Shown: positions 1-13,160, counted from the stretch's first letter. The stretch is 64,000 nucleotides of DNA from Palaemon carinicauda (GCF_036898095.1 NC_090751.1:85541628-85605627); one strand, 5' to 3'. Notes: generated from the letters alone by a model not told the origin. Program-made: numbers and translations.

Positions 1-1150
1 AAAACCTCCTCTTTTAAGGCCTTTCCCTTAACCAAGACCTCTTTTCTTTTAGTATTGTTTGTAACCAGCAAAGACTTCTCTTCTTTGAGACTTTATTGTA
101 ACCAAAAACCTCTCTCCTCTATATCTTGCCAGTACCAAAGACCTCTCTTCTTTATGTCAGGTCAGTTACCAAGACCTCTCTTCTTTAGATCTTGCCACTA
201 ACAAAGACCTCTGTTTTTTTTTATATGCTGCCAGTAAGCAAGACCTCTCATCCTTAGGCCTTTTCAGTTACCGAGACACTTTTTCTTTAGGGTTTGCCAC
301 TAACAATATTATCACTTCTTTATGCTTTGCCAGTAATCAAGGCCTCTATTTTTTAGATCTTGTCATTAATCAAGACCTCTTTTCTATCATTCTGGCCTGT
401 AACTAAGACGTGAGTCTTCCAGTAACCAAGACCTGTCTTTATGTTTGTCAGTAACCAATAACTCTGCTCTTTAGGCCTTGCTATTAACTAAGACCCCTCT
501 TCTTAAAGTATGGTTATTAATCAAGTCATCTAATCATTATGTCTTGGCAATAACCAAAACCTTTCTCCTGTAGACCGTGTCATTAACCAAGACCTCTTCT
601 TTGCATCTTATTAGTAACCAAGACTTCTCTTCTTTGTACCTTATTAGTAACCAAGGCCTCTCTTATTTGTATCTTATTAGTAACATAAGACCTCTCTTCT
701 TAGTATCTCATTAGTAACCAAGGCCTCTCTTCGTTGTATCTTATTAGTAACCACGATTTCTATTCTATGTATCTTTTAGTAACCAAGACTTCTCTTCTAT
801 GTATCTTATTAGTAACCAAGTCCTCTCTTCTTAGCATCTTTTTAGTAACCAAGGCCTCTCTTACTTGTATCTTATTAGAAACCACGATTTCTCTTCTATG
901 CATCTTATCTATAACCAAAACCTCTCTTCTATATGTCTTGCCAGCATCAAAGATCTTTCTTCTCAATGCAATGCCATTAAACAAGAACACTCTTCTTTAT
1001 GCTTTACCAGTAACTAAACCCTTTCTTCTTTCGGTCTTTCCATAAACTCAAACCTTCCTGACCGAGACTTGTCAGTACCGGGACGTGTCCTTTGGGAAGT
1101 CTTGCCAGTAACAGAGACCTGTTCTTCAGGCCTTGCAGTTACCATATGGG
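1..1150. repeat. Degenerate minisatellite, ~36 bp unit
   Basis: About thirty diverged tandem units of roughly 36 bp. Each carries a 'gtaaccaagacctctcttct' type core followed by a variable 'tttgtatcttatta' or 'tttagatcttgcca' linker. Clear unit starts near 613, 649, 685 and 714 give the period. The array is cut by the window start. Reading frames of 76 to 103 codons inside it (734-1045 and 760-990) only reflect the repeat and are not genes. Confidence 0.85.
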
Positions 1151-2135
1151 CGAGATCATTCTCCTCTCCCCTCCTCGCCTTTTCCATTTAGGATTTCTCC
1201 CCTAAATCTGCTCCTCACCCTTCTCTCACTTCAGTGGTAACTTTTTTCAAACTTTCTCTCCCTTGGACCAATGAGATTAGGCTCCCTTAGCTTCTCACAG
1301 AATCGATTCCCTGAGGTGTGACTTCATCATATTTTTGTCTTATAAAAAGTACAATAACGATTGAAATATATATTTTATTATCACTAATTTTAATGAATGC
1401 TTTAATATCGCATTGAACAAATCTTTAATAAGTTCCTGGTTTTAAACCATTTACAAATTGCTTTTAAAGTGTTGAATATGATAAACTTCTCCGTGACTTA
1501 CTTTGAAAATCAGAAACTAACAAGTGAAATTGTGAACGCCAGAGTAAACGGTGCAAAAGGTTTTAATAAAAATGTAAGACAAAACGCCATTTAAAAAAAA
1601 AAAAAAAAACGGGGAAGTACGAGAAGGAGAGAGACTCTACCAGGTATTTAAAGGTGCAGTTGCTTAAAGTAGATGTTCATCTCTAGTTTCCGTTCAGCAT
1701 CACGTATCAAAGGGCAGCCAAACGGAATACTAATTCCATAAACCAACAAAAAGAAAGTTTTCAAATAAAGAAAAGGTTAAAATCAATAACGCCGCGACAA
1801 TAGTAAGAAAGTAGGAAGTTGAGAAAAGAAAGAAATGACTTCGTCTAAGCACTGATGTCGCCATTTCCCGAAAGCACGATACAAATTCCAGGAAAATCGA
1901 CCCAGCCGTTGGTCCTCAGTGTTCCATGACGTTGAAGTGGATGGAACGCAGAGTTACAAGAGGCTCATATGACACATTAATTAGAAAGAGGATGGGAAGG
2001 AACAGAAATGAAGAAAAAGAAGAAGAAAAAGTAGGTTTTTTTTTTCATTCGTTCGTGTTTGAAAAAGGCACATTATCAATGCTATTCAATCAAAGACTGA
2101 ATGGAAGATGAAAGCATTGCATCGATTGTGTAGAT
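1151..2135. other. No gene recognised
   Basis: AT-rich sequence with a short A-run near 1592-1609. A 61-codon frame at 1926-2111 is Lys/Glu-rich low-complexity sequence with no family resemblance. I see no repeat, RNA gene or element end here. Confidence 0.5.
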
Positions 2136-2438
2136 TCCTGATGTGGTAACGTCCCTGACTGATGCATGCCAGACTGTGGTTCGTGTCCCGCTCAAACTCG
2201 TTAGTTTCTTTGGTCGCTGCAACCTCACCATCCATGTGAGCTAAGGAAGGTGGTTTTGGGGGAGCCTATAGGTCTATCTGCTGAGTCATCAGCAGCCATT
2301 GCTTCGACCTCCTTGGTCCTACCTTGGGCACTGATAGTATGTATATATGGTCAGTCTCTACGGCACTGCCCTGTTTGATAGGGTAATGTCACTCTCCCCT
2401 GCCTGTGCCATTAATGGGCGGCCTTTAAATCTTTAAAC
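2136..2438 (+). mobile_element. tRNA-derived SINE, copy 1
   Basis: The head carries RNA polymerase III promoter-like boxes: an A box like 'tggtaacgtcc' (2143) and a B box like 'ggttcgtgtcc' (2178). A ~200 bp body and a tail of 'ctttaaatctttaaac' follow. A second diverged copy lies at 17238-17530 with the same order of blocks, including 'gagtcatcagcagccattg' or close to it. SINEs of this form move with LINE machinery in trans. I see no clear target duplication. Confidence 0.75.
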
Positions 2439-2904
2439 TTTCAACGATAAACGTTAAAAGTACGAGAACCCAATGAGACAGCCGAAGCTACAACGCGGTG
2501 GACTAACGAATCCATCCTACCGAGGGCAAAGCGAACTCTTCAGGTGCTTTGAATACTTGCAAAAGGAGCAAACTTTGAGAGAAGTAGTGCTTAAGATAAC
2601 GACAGTCTGGAATGCTATAAGAGTTGTCATGAAACTCCTTATCTCACGGCTCGAGGAAAGTGTCTTCAGAATTTCGGAGAACATATAAGTGAAATAGTTT
2701 TTATAATAGTATTTCTGATTACTAGTGAGTTATGTGATTCGACTATGGAAATTGTGCCTTTGATTTAAGATATACAGTATATCTAACAAGAATTCTGAGT
2801 ATCGTTATATTCTTTAATGACATCTTGGCGATGTGCGGTTATACACAAATACATCGTCATCTCTCCAACGCCTGTTAACGCAAAGGGCCTCGGTTAGATT
2901 TCAA
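2439..2904. other. No gene recognised
   Basis: A 71-codon frame (2473-2688) has no recognisable domain and no partner elsewhere in the window. The rest is AT-rich single-copy sequence. Confidence 0.4.
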
Positions 2905-3185
2905 CATTGTCTGTATTTTGAGATTTTAAATCGATACTTCGTCATTCAACATCTACATCACGCTTCATAGTCCTCAGTTATGTAAGCCTGGGTCTTCCAA
3001 CTCTTCTAGCGCCTTGTGGAGCCGAGCTGAACGTTTGGTGAACTAATCTCTCTTGGAGAGTGCGAAGAGCATGACCAAACCATCGCCATCTACCCCTCAC
3101 CCTGATTCTCTATTACAGTTTCCTTACTATTCCTGTCCTACCATTCAACTCCCAAGATTCTACTGAGGGCTGATATACAAATACA
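2905..3185 (-). pseudogene. RTE-like LINE 3' end fragment
   Basis: Read on the minus strand, this matches the end of the LINE fragment at 23529-24110. The shared block is the 'cttcatagtcctcagttatg' region through the 'tctctcttgg(a/g)gagtgc' region. In that better copy it encodes the C-terminal tail after the reverse transcriptase, with the 'RWRWFGHVLR' type motif typical of RTE-class elements. Here only the last ~270 bp remain and frames are broken. It is a 5'-truncated dead copy. Confidence 0.6.
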
Positions 3186-3284
3186 AAACCTACGTAATTC
3201 GTATGTTATCAGCTTTTAAACCCTTTCGTTGTGTAGCTTACGCTCTTTGATTTCTGGACACATTTTCACAAAGTTTAATTCCAG

Positions 3285-3410
3285 TAGCGACCAGCCTATG
3301 CAATAAACTTCCAAATCGGATGGTTGAATCGGTGGAGCTTTTAAAGTTCGTACTCGTTTAAATATTTTGGTTTTGAAGAAGTTGACATAAGACTATTTTT
3401 GAAGTTTATA
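3285..3410 (+). pseudogene. LINE 3' end fragment (plus strand)
   Basis: A short frame resembling 'LCNKLPNRMVESVELLKF' matches the end of many LINE reverse transcriptase ORFs. There a 'W/LxxLPxxVVxSxxLxxFK' motif precedes the stop. A related copy, 'LWNNLSNRVVDSVKLQKF', is at 40735-40900. The fragment is short and lacks catalytic domains. Confidence 0.5.
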
Positions 3411-3509
3411 TACAAATGATCTATTCAGTTACAGATTTCATATCTTATTTGGTATTTCTCTATCTCTTTCCGGGTTGCAACCTTTGAACTAATACTATTC
3501 TGTAGTTTT

Positions 3510-3510
3510 G

Positions 3511-3574
<64 letters not shown>
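3510..3574. repeat. (TAA)n microsatellite
   Basis: Uninterrupted TAA/ATA triplets. No retroposon body is evident next to it, unlike the other TAA tracts in this window. Confidence 0.95.
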
Positions 3575-3575
<1 letters not shown>

Positions 3576-3837
3576 TTTCCCTAGTACTAGACTGTGTTTC
3601 TTAAAGTTAATTAGTATTCATAACCCGACACTGACTTATTACGCATTGTAATGACCAAAAGAATGAATTTTAAAGACATTTCAACCAAAAGTAATAACCT
3701 GTTTAATTTCCAAAGTAATTTCCTGTTCAAGGTTCAAAGTAATTTCCTACATTTCTAAAGCGATTTCTCAATGAATTTCCAAAATATCTTTCCATTTCCT
3801 TTCAAAAGTATTTACTTTAAGGTTCAACGAATAACAC

Positions 3838-3875
3838 ATTATTATTATTACTATTATTAATATTATCATTATTTC

Positions 3876-3926
<51 letters not shown>

Positions 3927-4396
3927 GACTTAATAAGCTACAACCCTAGTTAGAAAAGCAGGATGCTATAATCCCAAGAGCTCCCACAGGGAAAAATATC
4001 CTAATGAGGAAAGGAAAAAGGGAAATAAGAAAAGTAATTAACAATTAAAATAAAATATAATCAGTGTGCAGAAGTGTACCCTACTCTAACCCAAGACAGT
4101 GGAAGACCATGGTGCAGAGGCTAAGACACTACCCAAGACTACAAAACAATGGCTTGATTTTGGAGTGTCCTTACCCTAGAAAAGTTTCTTCCCATAGCTT
4201 AAGAGTTTCTTATATCCTTACCAAGAGGAAAGTGGCCACTGAACAATTACAGTGCAGTAGTTAACCCCTTGGGTGAAGAAGAATTATTTGGCAATCTCAG
4301 TGTTGTCAGGTGTATGAGGACAGAGGAGAATATTTAAAGAATAGGCCAGTCTATCCAGTGTACATGTAGGCAATGGGAAACTGAAACGTAACCAGA
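3838..4396 (-). mobile_element. TAA-tailed retroposon, copy 1 (reverse)
   Basis: Read on the minus strand, a ~480 bp body ends in a (TAA)n tail, seen here as ATT repeats at 3841-3925. The diagnostic 3' block, given here on the plus strand, is 'aagctacaaccctagttaga' followed by 'aagcaggatgctataatccc'. The body extends to about 4396 ('gtaaccagagaga'). Eight copies of this family occur in the window, with a shared tailed end and variable other end, as expected for 5'-truncated retroposition. The 62 to 66 codon frames inside are not genes. Confidence 0.75.
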
Positions 4397-4665
4397 GAGA
4401 ATACTTTTCCGTAACCCGTTTAGATCTAACACCAATTATTATCACATGGATCCTTTTAAAACAATGTAGCATTCGTTACTGGTTGACATCGATCCGTTGT
4501 TCTTGTGTACATCACTATCTTTCACGGTCATTAAACTCGCGTCCAACATGCATCACCATCCTTTACTGACACCGAGTGTTTGTGGACCCGCTGCCATCAA
4601 CTTTCATTGCCCGTCATCAATCTCTGTCGGACAGGCCGATCATAACCAGATTCATAACCTATCTG

Positions 4666-4706
<41 letters not shown>
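4666..4706. repeat. (TG)n microsatellite
   Basis: About 20 TG units. They generate the Val-Cys runs in the overlapping short frames at 4497-4851, which are not genes. A T-run follows at ~4822-4840. Confidence 0.95.
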
Positions 4707-4710
<4 letters not shown>

Positions 4711-5147
4711 AATCCTCGGCATTTTCAAAAGGCTAGGTACGGAAGGACAGTGGTAAATTACAGCTCTTTTGTGAAAAGTTGGTACTTTAAACAATATATC
4801 ACAAATAGAAGGTATATTATTGTTTTTTTTTTTTTTTTTTAAACGAATCAATGCTTGCTACAACAGCTATCTTTTGAATTTCTGTACTTTAAAACCATGA
4901 ATTATACAGAAGCCCTATTGTATCAGGAAAAAAAAGCTATTTAAAAACTAATACACTAAAACCAGGAAAAAAATAAAAGAAAAGCAGCGCAATGAGAAAA
5001 GCAGGCCTAATGTGTTCCAAAATAGAAGCAAAGTTCGATAAAACATTAAGAAGAAAACAAGCGAAGAGAGCAATCGGTAGAGATAAAATCGCTGATAGGA
5101 TAAGAAAAGCGTTGAAAAGAATGATAGGGCGAGACCTGATGTGGCCT

Positions 5148-5193
<46 letters not shown>
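5148..5193. repeat. (GTA)n microsatellite
   Basis: Fifteen GTA triplets. The reading frames that cross them on both strands (4937-5332) consist mainly of homopolymers and are not supported as genes. Confidence 0.95.
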
Positions 5194-5479
5194 GAAAAGA
5201 TAATGAAGACTCATTTAAATGCAGGGCCGTTACTATCACAAAGGAACTGGGAATTAAAAGGTGATTTTGGAGTGTCATTATATAGCCGTGAAAATCCGGC
5301 ATCAATCGACTCCAGAAAATGACTACAAACACAAGACATTCAATCTTCTAATTCAATCTTCTGTTTGAATTCTATTTTGCGAGTGAAAAGGCGTCAGTTG
5401 CCATATACGACCTTTGATCTTGAGACGTTCCTCCGGTTAAATGGACTAAGCTGTAGAGTGTAATAATCCGATATGTAGA

Positions 5480-6655
5480 GTCTAACGATACGGGAGTGTA
5501 GTGTTATTAACAATACGGAATTGTAGTGTTATTAACAATACGGAATTGTAGTTTTATTAACAATACGGAATTGTAGTTTTAGTAACAATACGGGATTGTA
5601 GCGTTATTAACAATACGGAATTGTAGTGTTATTAACAATACGGGATTGTAGTGTTATTAACAATACGGGATTGTAGTGTTATTAACAATACGGGCGCATA
5701 GACTGTAATAATACGGACGTGTAGAGTGTAACAATACGGGCATGTAGTGGAGTGTTGTTAACAATACGGGCATGTAGTGTGTTGTTAACAATACGGGCAT
5801 GTACTATGTTGTTAACAATACGGGCATGTAGTGTGTTGTTAACAATACGGGCGTGTAGAGTGCAACAATACAGACTTGTAGTGTAAAAATACGTGCGCGT
5901 ACAGTAATATGGGCGTGTACACTGTACAGTGTAATAATACGTGCGTGTAGAGTGCAACAATGCGGGCGTGTAGAGCATAACAATACGGACGTGTAGAGTG
6001 TAACAATACGAGCGTGTAGAGTGTAACAATACAGATATGTTGAGTATAACAATACGGGCGTGTAGTGTAATAATACGGACGTGTAGAGTATAACAATACG
6101 GGAGTGGAGTATAATAATAATGGCATGTAGAGTGTAACAATGCAAGAGTGTAGTGTGTCACAATACGTGCGTGTAGAGTGCAATAATACGAGCGTGTAGA
6201 GTATTTCAATACGGACGTGTAGAGTGTAACAATACGTGTGTGCAGAGTGCAACAATACGGCCGTGTAGAGTGTAACAATACGGGCGTGTAGAGTGCAATA
6301 ATACGGCGTGTAGAGTGTAACAATACGGGCGTGTAGAATGCAATAATAAGGGCGTGTAGAGTGTAACAATACGGGCGTACAGTGTAATAATACGAACATG
6401 TAGAGTGTAACATTGCGGGAGTGTAGTGTTTAACAATACGTGCATGTAGAGTGCAATAATACGAGCGTGTAGAGTGTAACAATACGGACGTGTGCAGTGT
6501 AACAATACGGACGTGTGCAGTGTAACAATACGGCAGAGTAAAGTAATAATACGGCCGTGTAAAGTAATAATACAGGCGTGTAGACTGTAACAATACGGAC
6601 GTGTAGATGTTAATAAAAAGGGCGTGTACAGTGTAATAATACGGCGTAAGTCAAT
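5480..6655. repeat. Long minisatellite, 22-25 bp unit
   Basis: Roughly fifty units of the type 'gtgtagagtgtaacaatacg' plus 'ggc'. The first ~200 bp use a 25 bp variant, 'gtgttattaacaatacggaa' plus 'ttgta'. The minus-strand consensus lacks a stop codon in all three frames, so frames of 303, 186, 113 and 99 codons arise without coding meaning. Confidence 0.9.
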
Positions 6656-6764
6656 CAGTCGATAGAATTTTAATAATCTTTCAGGCTCAAGTCAATCAAG
6701 AGAGATATTATTTTTATACTTTTCATGAAGATAATGGTAATTTACATAAGACGCTGAACAATCA

Positions 6765-7000
6765 ATTGATATCCATAACTAAATGTATTATTATCATACA
6801 GTCTAAAAATGCAAGTTACAGATTGTTCAAAGTTTCTAACAATATTCATAATTACGTCTAATGTTATTGTACTGTATAAAAATGCAAGAAACAAAGTTTT
6901 CAGTTTCTAATAATCACTCAACATTCATAACTAAATGTAATATTATCGAACTATCTAAAAATGCAAGATACGTATTTTTCAAAATTTCTACGACATACAT
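6765..7000. repeat. Short tandem repeat, ~75 bp unit, three copies
   Basis: The block 'ctaaaaatgcaag' followed by 'ttcaaa(g/a)tttct' and an 'attcataa(c/t)taaatg' linker recurs near 6801, 6875 and 6952. Copies are diverged. Confidence 0.6.
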
Positions 7001-7640
7001 CTCTTAAAAATAACTTGAACAACAAAGCAGTGTATAACCTTGACAGAAAATTAAATATTAAAATCATCTGCATATTGCTTTTGGTTAACACATTCACCTA
7101 AATACTTAACGAAATTTATACATATTTTTCTGAATCATAAAGGTTTCACTTTCAAATTAACTTTGAAGAAAAAAATTCTCTAAATACACAACTGGATTCC
7201 AACTAAAATTAAGTGAAATACAATCCATTGCATTTTCACATAATCCTGACAACAGACGGGAAGACGGGTTGACAAAGATAGGGGGAACAGAAACTTCTAT
7301 ATAAAGTTAGGACTGACTTTAAATTGAATAAGAAAGCAAATTTCTTTCAACAACTTTAAATGTATTCTAAAAATAACATTAAACTGTATTACCATTTCCT
7401 CTTCTATCAGAAGCGAAAGAGAAGGAACATTAATACATTTTTTTAATTCTTTAAATAAGGATGTATTCTCTCTTACCATTAAAAGTAAAGTAAAATTTAG
7501 TCTTATTAATTTCATTACGATAAAGACAAATTAATATAAGTCTTGAAATATAAAGTTGGATTACGCCAGTCGTCTCTATCAATACGTCTACATTCATTAT
7601 CTCCTACTTCAAGCGCGCTTTATAGTCCTCAGCCGTCTAG
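7001..7640. other. No gene recognised
   Basis: AT-rich sequence with only a 72-codon chance frame (7297-7515). A few dozen bases near 7605-7635 ('ctttatagtcctcag') resemble the 3' end of the RTE-like LINE. Confidence 0.4.
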
Positions 7641-7677
7641 TGTATGTATGTACGTATGTATGTATGTATGTATGTAT

Positions 7678-7762
<85 letters not shown>
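7641..7762. repeat. (TATG)n-(TA)n compound microsatellite
   Basis: A TATG tract of ~40 bp passes into ~75 bp of TA. The overlapping Tyr-Ile and Val-Cys frames are artefacts. Confidence 0.95.
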
Positions 7763-7763
<1 letters not shown>

Positions 7764-8122
7764 CATTTCAAAAAAGTATAATTCTCACAAACATTAAGAA
7801 ATACTGAAATCTTCCAATTAGAAAACTTTGCAATAGCAACAGTCTTCAAGAATAATGATGAAGAAACATGTTGAAATTACTAAATAAATATCGCCTGGAC
7901 ATGAAAATCAATATGAAATGCGTGCCGGCTAGTTTTATACAAAAATATATGTTGCAATAATTTGGGAAAATGACAGATTTTAAGGGTATTTCACAATCCT
8001 CGGGTTTCAGATTTCTTTAAAATAATGACCAATTATCCATCTGACTTCACACCTACGTAAAATTCAACGTGTCTTTACTACTGGTATCATCTCCTAACAT
8101 ATCTCAGACTTATGTTATTAAT

Positions 8123-8124
<2 letters not shown>
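7763..8124. other. No gene recognised
   Basis: AT-rich sequence between two microsatellites. I see no repeat family or coding signal. Confidence 0.4.

Positions 8125-8216
<92 letters not shown>
8125..8216. repeat. (GT)n-(GA)n compound microsatellite
   Basis: About 18 bp of GT pass directly into about 72 bp of GA. Confidence 0.95.
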
Positions 8217-8217
<1 letters not shown>

Positions 8218-8342
8218 AGCACTACGATACTCACCAGTAAAATTTCCCCATTTGTGGTAAAGAGAGCAAGTAAATTTAATTTCTAGCAATATCATGGCAA
8301 TGGCTACATTTCTAAATATCAAATAAACACATTCGTTAACAA

Positions 8343-8597
<255 letters not shown>

Positions 8598-8751
8598 CCT
8601 GAAGCCTTTTATTTACCAACAAGAACACTTTCCTGATAAAGAAAAAGTTCTATCATTTCATCCTCCTTTTGAGGTGAAGTGTCCCGGGAAGAGAGAGGTA
8701 TTTGATCCTTAATGATTTTGGCCTCTGACCATTCCAAAATCATTTTCCCCC

Positions 8752-8755
<4 letters not shown>

Positions 8756-8816
<61 letters not shown>
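8756..8816. repeat. (GA)n microsatellite
   Basis: Nearly perfect GA tract with one 'gga' interruption near 8798. Confidence 0.95.
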
Positions 8817-8817
<1 letters not shown>

Positions 8818-8954
8818 GTCTCACCCTGACATCATGACTTGGGTTGGGATTTTTCGTTGACCTTACATTTCGGTTTCGCAATGTGTTTCTTTTAAATGTC
8901 TTGTTTTCTCTTGATGAATAAGTTGCATGATTAAGCAGTTGTTCTAAGTCATAC

Positions 8955-9358
8955 AGATGCACTGTAATTCTTCAGTGACTGGTTTCCTTTTGGTAAGGGT
9001 AGAAGACTATTTGGCTATGGTAAGCTAGCTCTTCTAGGGGAGGACATTCCAAAATCAAACAATTTTTCTCTAGTCTTGGGTAGCGCCATATCTTGGATTA
9101 GAATTTTCTTCCTTGAGGGTACACTCGGACACACAATTCTATCTAATTTCTCTTCATCTTGTTTTGTTAAAGTTTTATAGTTTATGTAAGAAATATTGAT
9201 TTTAATACTGCTACTGTTCTTAAAATATTTAATTTTTCCTTATTTGCTTCCCTCACTGGGCTATTTTCCTTGTTGGATCCCCTTGGTTTATAGCACCCTA
9301 CTTTTCCAACTTGAGTTGTAGTTTAGCAAGCAATAATAATATCAATAATAATAACGGC
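8955..9358 (+). mobile_element. TAA-tailed retroposon, copy 2 (forward)
   Basis: Family orientation is plus. The body starts near 'gcactgtaattcttcagtga' and ends at 'ttgtagtttagcaagcaata' followed by imperfect AAT/TAA triplets. It includes the family block 'tccttgttggatccccttgg' near the 3' end. It is diverged from the other copies and has no coding frame. Confidence 0.7.
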
Positions 9359-9384
9359 ATACAAGTGAAATTTTTAGTCATCTT

Positions 9385-9795
9385 TATCTATTTTCCAATA
9401 CTAAGAAGAAAATAAATTCATTGTGAAAGTAATCAGCTGTAAATATTGATAAGATAAAGCAAATTATTAAACTCAGAATTAAGAAACAGACTATAAAAGA
9501 CCCATAAAATTCAAATTCACAATCACCTCTACCACTCTTCCAATAATACAAAAAATGAATAAATAAATAAATAAATACTAAACTCATCGTGAAAGTAATC
9601 AGCTGTAAATATTGATAAGATATAGAAAATCATTTAACTCAGAATAAAAAACGGACAAAATAAAAAAGGGAGACATTTTACATCAACCTTTATCACTTTT
9701 CCAATAGCACAAAAAAAATATTAAACTCATCGTAAAAGCAATCAGCTCTATATATTGAGAAGATAAAAGAAAATAAATACACTCACAATCAAGAT
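9385..9795. repeat. Tandem repeat, ~140-167 bp unit, three copies
   Basis: The core 'aatcagctgtaaatattgat' with 'aagata' recurs near 9430, 9598 and, diverged, 9741. Each is followed by a Lys/Asn-like A-rich stretch and a 'ccaata' end. Minus-strand frames at 9384-9587 and 9683-9979 come from this repeat. Confidence 0.65.
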
Positions 9796-10332
<537 letters not shown>

Positions 10333-10533
10333 AGTGTGCGCACCCCGTAGCAAATGTCGGCTAACTATTTTAGATAGATATGTAGGTACACAGCTTCAAT
10401 CCTTCACTTCCCGCTCTCCCTTTCCTAACTATAGTCCTTCTAACCAAGGTATGACTACTTCTCTCCCCTCCTGAAGGACGGAGGGTGTTCGAGTAGTTAT
10501 ACGTCTGTCGGGTCATACAGCTGAGAGTGACTA

Positions 10534-10841
<308 letters not shown>

Positions 10842-10999
10842 CCAAGCACTTGCTCTTTATCATATAGGGGAGAGTGTCTGACCGAGATGCTTTTATGATA
10901 AAAACATTCTGCATCATAAACCTTAAAAAAGGCATTTATACAAGATTTAAAGCCATGTGCATCTCAAGCCGATAAAAAAACACACGTCGATATTTGCAT

Positions 11000-11705
11000 T
11001 CGTTCAATTATTATGACAATCGATTATTGAGGTGACAATTAACTTGTAATGAATAAAATATAAGCAAATTTAAACTGCTCGGTATTCAAACATTAAAATT
11101 AAAATGGATTTCTAAATAAGACTTCAAATATACATCACATGAGCTGATTTTCATTGGCCACGTTCAGGTGGTTCCTGAAACATATTTGCCTTTACCGAGG
11201 TGAAAACTTTATTGTAATAAAAAAATAAAACCAACTTTAAACTACTAGGTCTTCAAAACAAATCAAAATCAAAATAGATTTCAAAATAAGACTTCAATTA
11301 TACATCACAGAAGCTGATCTTCATTGGCCACGTTCAGGTGGTTCCTGAAACATATTTGCCTTTATCGAGGTGAAAACTTTATTGTAATAAAAAAATAAAA
11401 CCAACTTTAAACTACCCGGTCTTCAAAACAAATCAAAATCAAAATAGATTTCATGATAAGATTTCAATTATACATCACAGGAGCTAATCTTCAATGGACA
11501 CGTTCAGGTGGTTCCTGAAACATATTTGCCTTAACCGAGGTGAAAACTTTATTGTAATAAAAAAATAAAACCAACTTTAAACTACCCGGTCTTCAAAACA
11601 AATCAAAATCAAAATAGATTTCATAATAAGATTTCAAATATACATCACAGAAGCTGATCTTCATTGGCCACGTTCAGAAGGTTCCTGAAACGTATTTGCC
11701 TTTAC
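11000..11705. repeat. 170 bp tandem repeat, about four units
   Basis: The word 'gttcctgaaacatatttgcc' recurs at exactly 11171, 11341 and 11511, with a variant at 11681, so the period is 170 bp. Units also share 'aaaataaaaccaactttaaa' and 'gatcttcattggccacgttc'. The first unit is more diverged at its left edge. No coding frame exists. The period is in the range of a satellite monomer. Confidence 0.9.
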
Positions 11706-12067
11706 GTTTTTTCTCAGGTCCATTAACCGAGAAGGGTAAATATACGGGCTGATTCCAAACTTCCTCCTACAGGAGGAGGAATCTCATCCCATATACTCGG
11801 AGGGATTAAACCGTAGATTCCCGGAATTCCCTTCCATCGTAATTTGTTCAGGAGGGTAACATTCTGAAAGGTTAAATGGAACCATCAAGAAATGTGGAAG
11901 ATTTCCGGACATTTCTCTTGCCCGAGTTCAAGGGCCGAGTGAATCGTCGGTATCTTTAAAGGAGTAAAGTGCCTCATGATTTAGACAAGCTCAGACAATG
12001 TTCTAAGAATGCCTCTTATATCTAGTATAAAAGTTCTCGTGTTATAAAGGAATGAACTGCATATCCA
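11706..12067. other. No gene recognised
   Basis: Apparently single-copy sequence of moderate GC with a short local palindrome around 'cctcctacaggaggagg' near 11762-11779. Confidence 0.4.
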
Positions 12068-12121
<54 letters not shown>

Positions 12122-12440
12122 CACAATTATTATTATTATTATTACTATTTTTATTATTATTATTAAAAGCTAAGCCATAACCCTATTTGGAAAAGAAAAA
12201 TGCTATAAGCCCAAGGGCTCCAACAGGGAAAAAGTGCCCAGTGAGGTGATGAAAAAAAAGGAAATAAACAAACTAATAGAGAAGTAATAATCAAAATAAT
12301 ATATTCTAAGAACAATAACATTAAATTAGATCTTTTATATATAAACTATAAAAACTTGAAACCAAACAAGAGGAAAAGAAATAAGATATAACAGCGTGCT
12401 CAAGTGTACCCTAAGCAAGAAAACTCTAATGAATTATTTC
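12068..12440 (-). mobile_element. TAA-tailed retroposon, copy 3 (reverse)
   Basis: ATT tracts at 12068-12165 are the reverse complement of the (TAA)n tail. They are followed by the family blocks 'tatttggaaaagaaaaatgc' and 'caagggctccaacagggaaa'. Similarity runs to about 12440 ('aagcaagaaaactctaatga'). Confidence 0.75.
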
Positions 12441-12686
12441 AATTGTTTTTGTATATCAAAAACTGTTTTAGTATATTAAAACGCAAAAGTAAAATGACCT
12501 TATATCATTTGAACCATCACACACACATAAAGCTAAATAAAGAAAAGTTTTTTTTTTCTATTGAAATTTTGACAAGAGACCACTGTATAACGTGAAACAT
12601 TTCTATAATACAGAGAAATCATAAAATTGTTCAAAAAGTACAATAACTAATTACTTTTCAGAAATCATATATAAAATCGGTGTGTA

Positions 12687-12688
12687 TA

Positions 12689-12777
<89 letters not shown>

Positions 12778-12778
12778 A
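12687..12778. repeat. (TA)n-(TG)n microsatellite
   Basis: About 62 bp TA followed by about 27 bp TG. Confidence 0.95.
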
Positions 12779-12909
12779 TCACTAAATAAACATTAAGATT
12801 TTACCACGTATTTATACATGAGTTTGAACAGGTAAACCTATTTAGAAATAAATAATAAGGATATAATCTCAACATTTCGGATTCAGTGACTAATATTCTG
12901 AGTTGATGT

Positions 12910-12910
12910 A

Positions 12911-12965
<55 letters not shown>

Positions 12966-13160
12966 GCTAAGCTACAATCCTATTTGGAAAAGCAAGATGC
13001 TATAAGCCTAAAGGCTCCAACTGGAGAAAATAACCCAATGAGGAAAGGAAATGAGGAAATAAATAAACGATATGAGAAATAATTCTCAATTACTAGAATA
13101 TTTTAAAAACAGTAACAAAATCGAAACAGATATTTCATATATAAAATAAAAAAAGGACAA
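12910..13160 (-). mobile_element. TAA-tailed retroposon, copy 4 (reverse)
   Basis: An ATT tract (12910-12965) is joined to 'agctaagctacaatcctatt' and the rest of the family 3' block. Similarity to other copies is lost after about 13150, so this copy is short. Confidence 0.75.

Noticed and set aside
734..1045. 103-codon plus frame with repeated 'TKTSLL' like units
   Set aside because: Product of the ~36 bp minisatellite, which is also open on the other strand.
2136..2210. Functional tRNA gene
   Set aside because: Only A- and B-box-like words are present. No cloverleaf can be completed, and the sequence continues as a SINE body.
4497..4851. Three short frames with Val-Cys or His-Thr runs
   Set aside because: All are translations of the (TG)n microsatellite and its flanks.
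5682..6593. 303-codon minus-strand frame, Tyr/His/Leu/Thr-rich
   Set aside because: It lies wholly in a 22-25 bp minisatellite that lacks stops in all three minus frames. Overlapping frames of 186, 113 and 99 codons exist at the same place.
5480..6655. CRISPR-like array
   Set aside because: Units are contiguous diverged tandem repeats without unique spacers, in a eukaryotic sequence.
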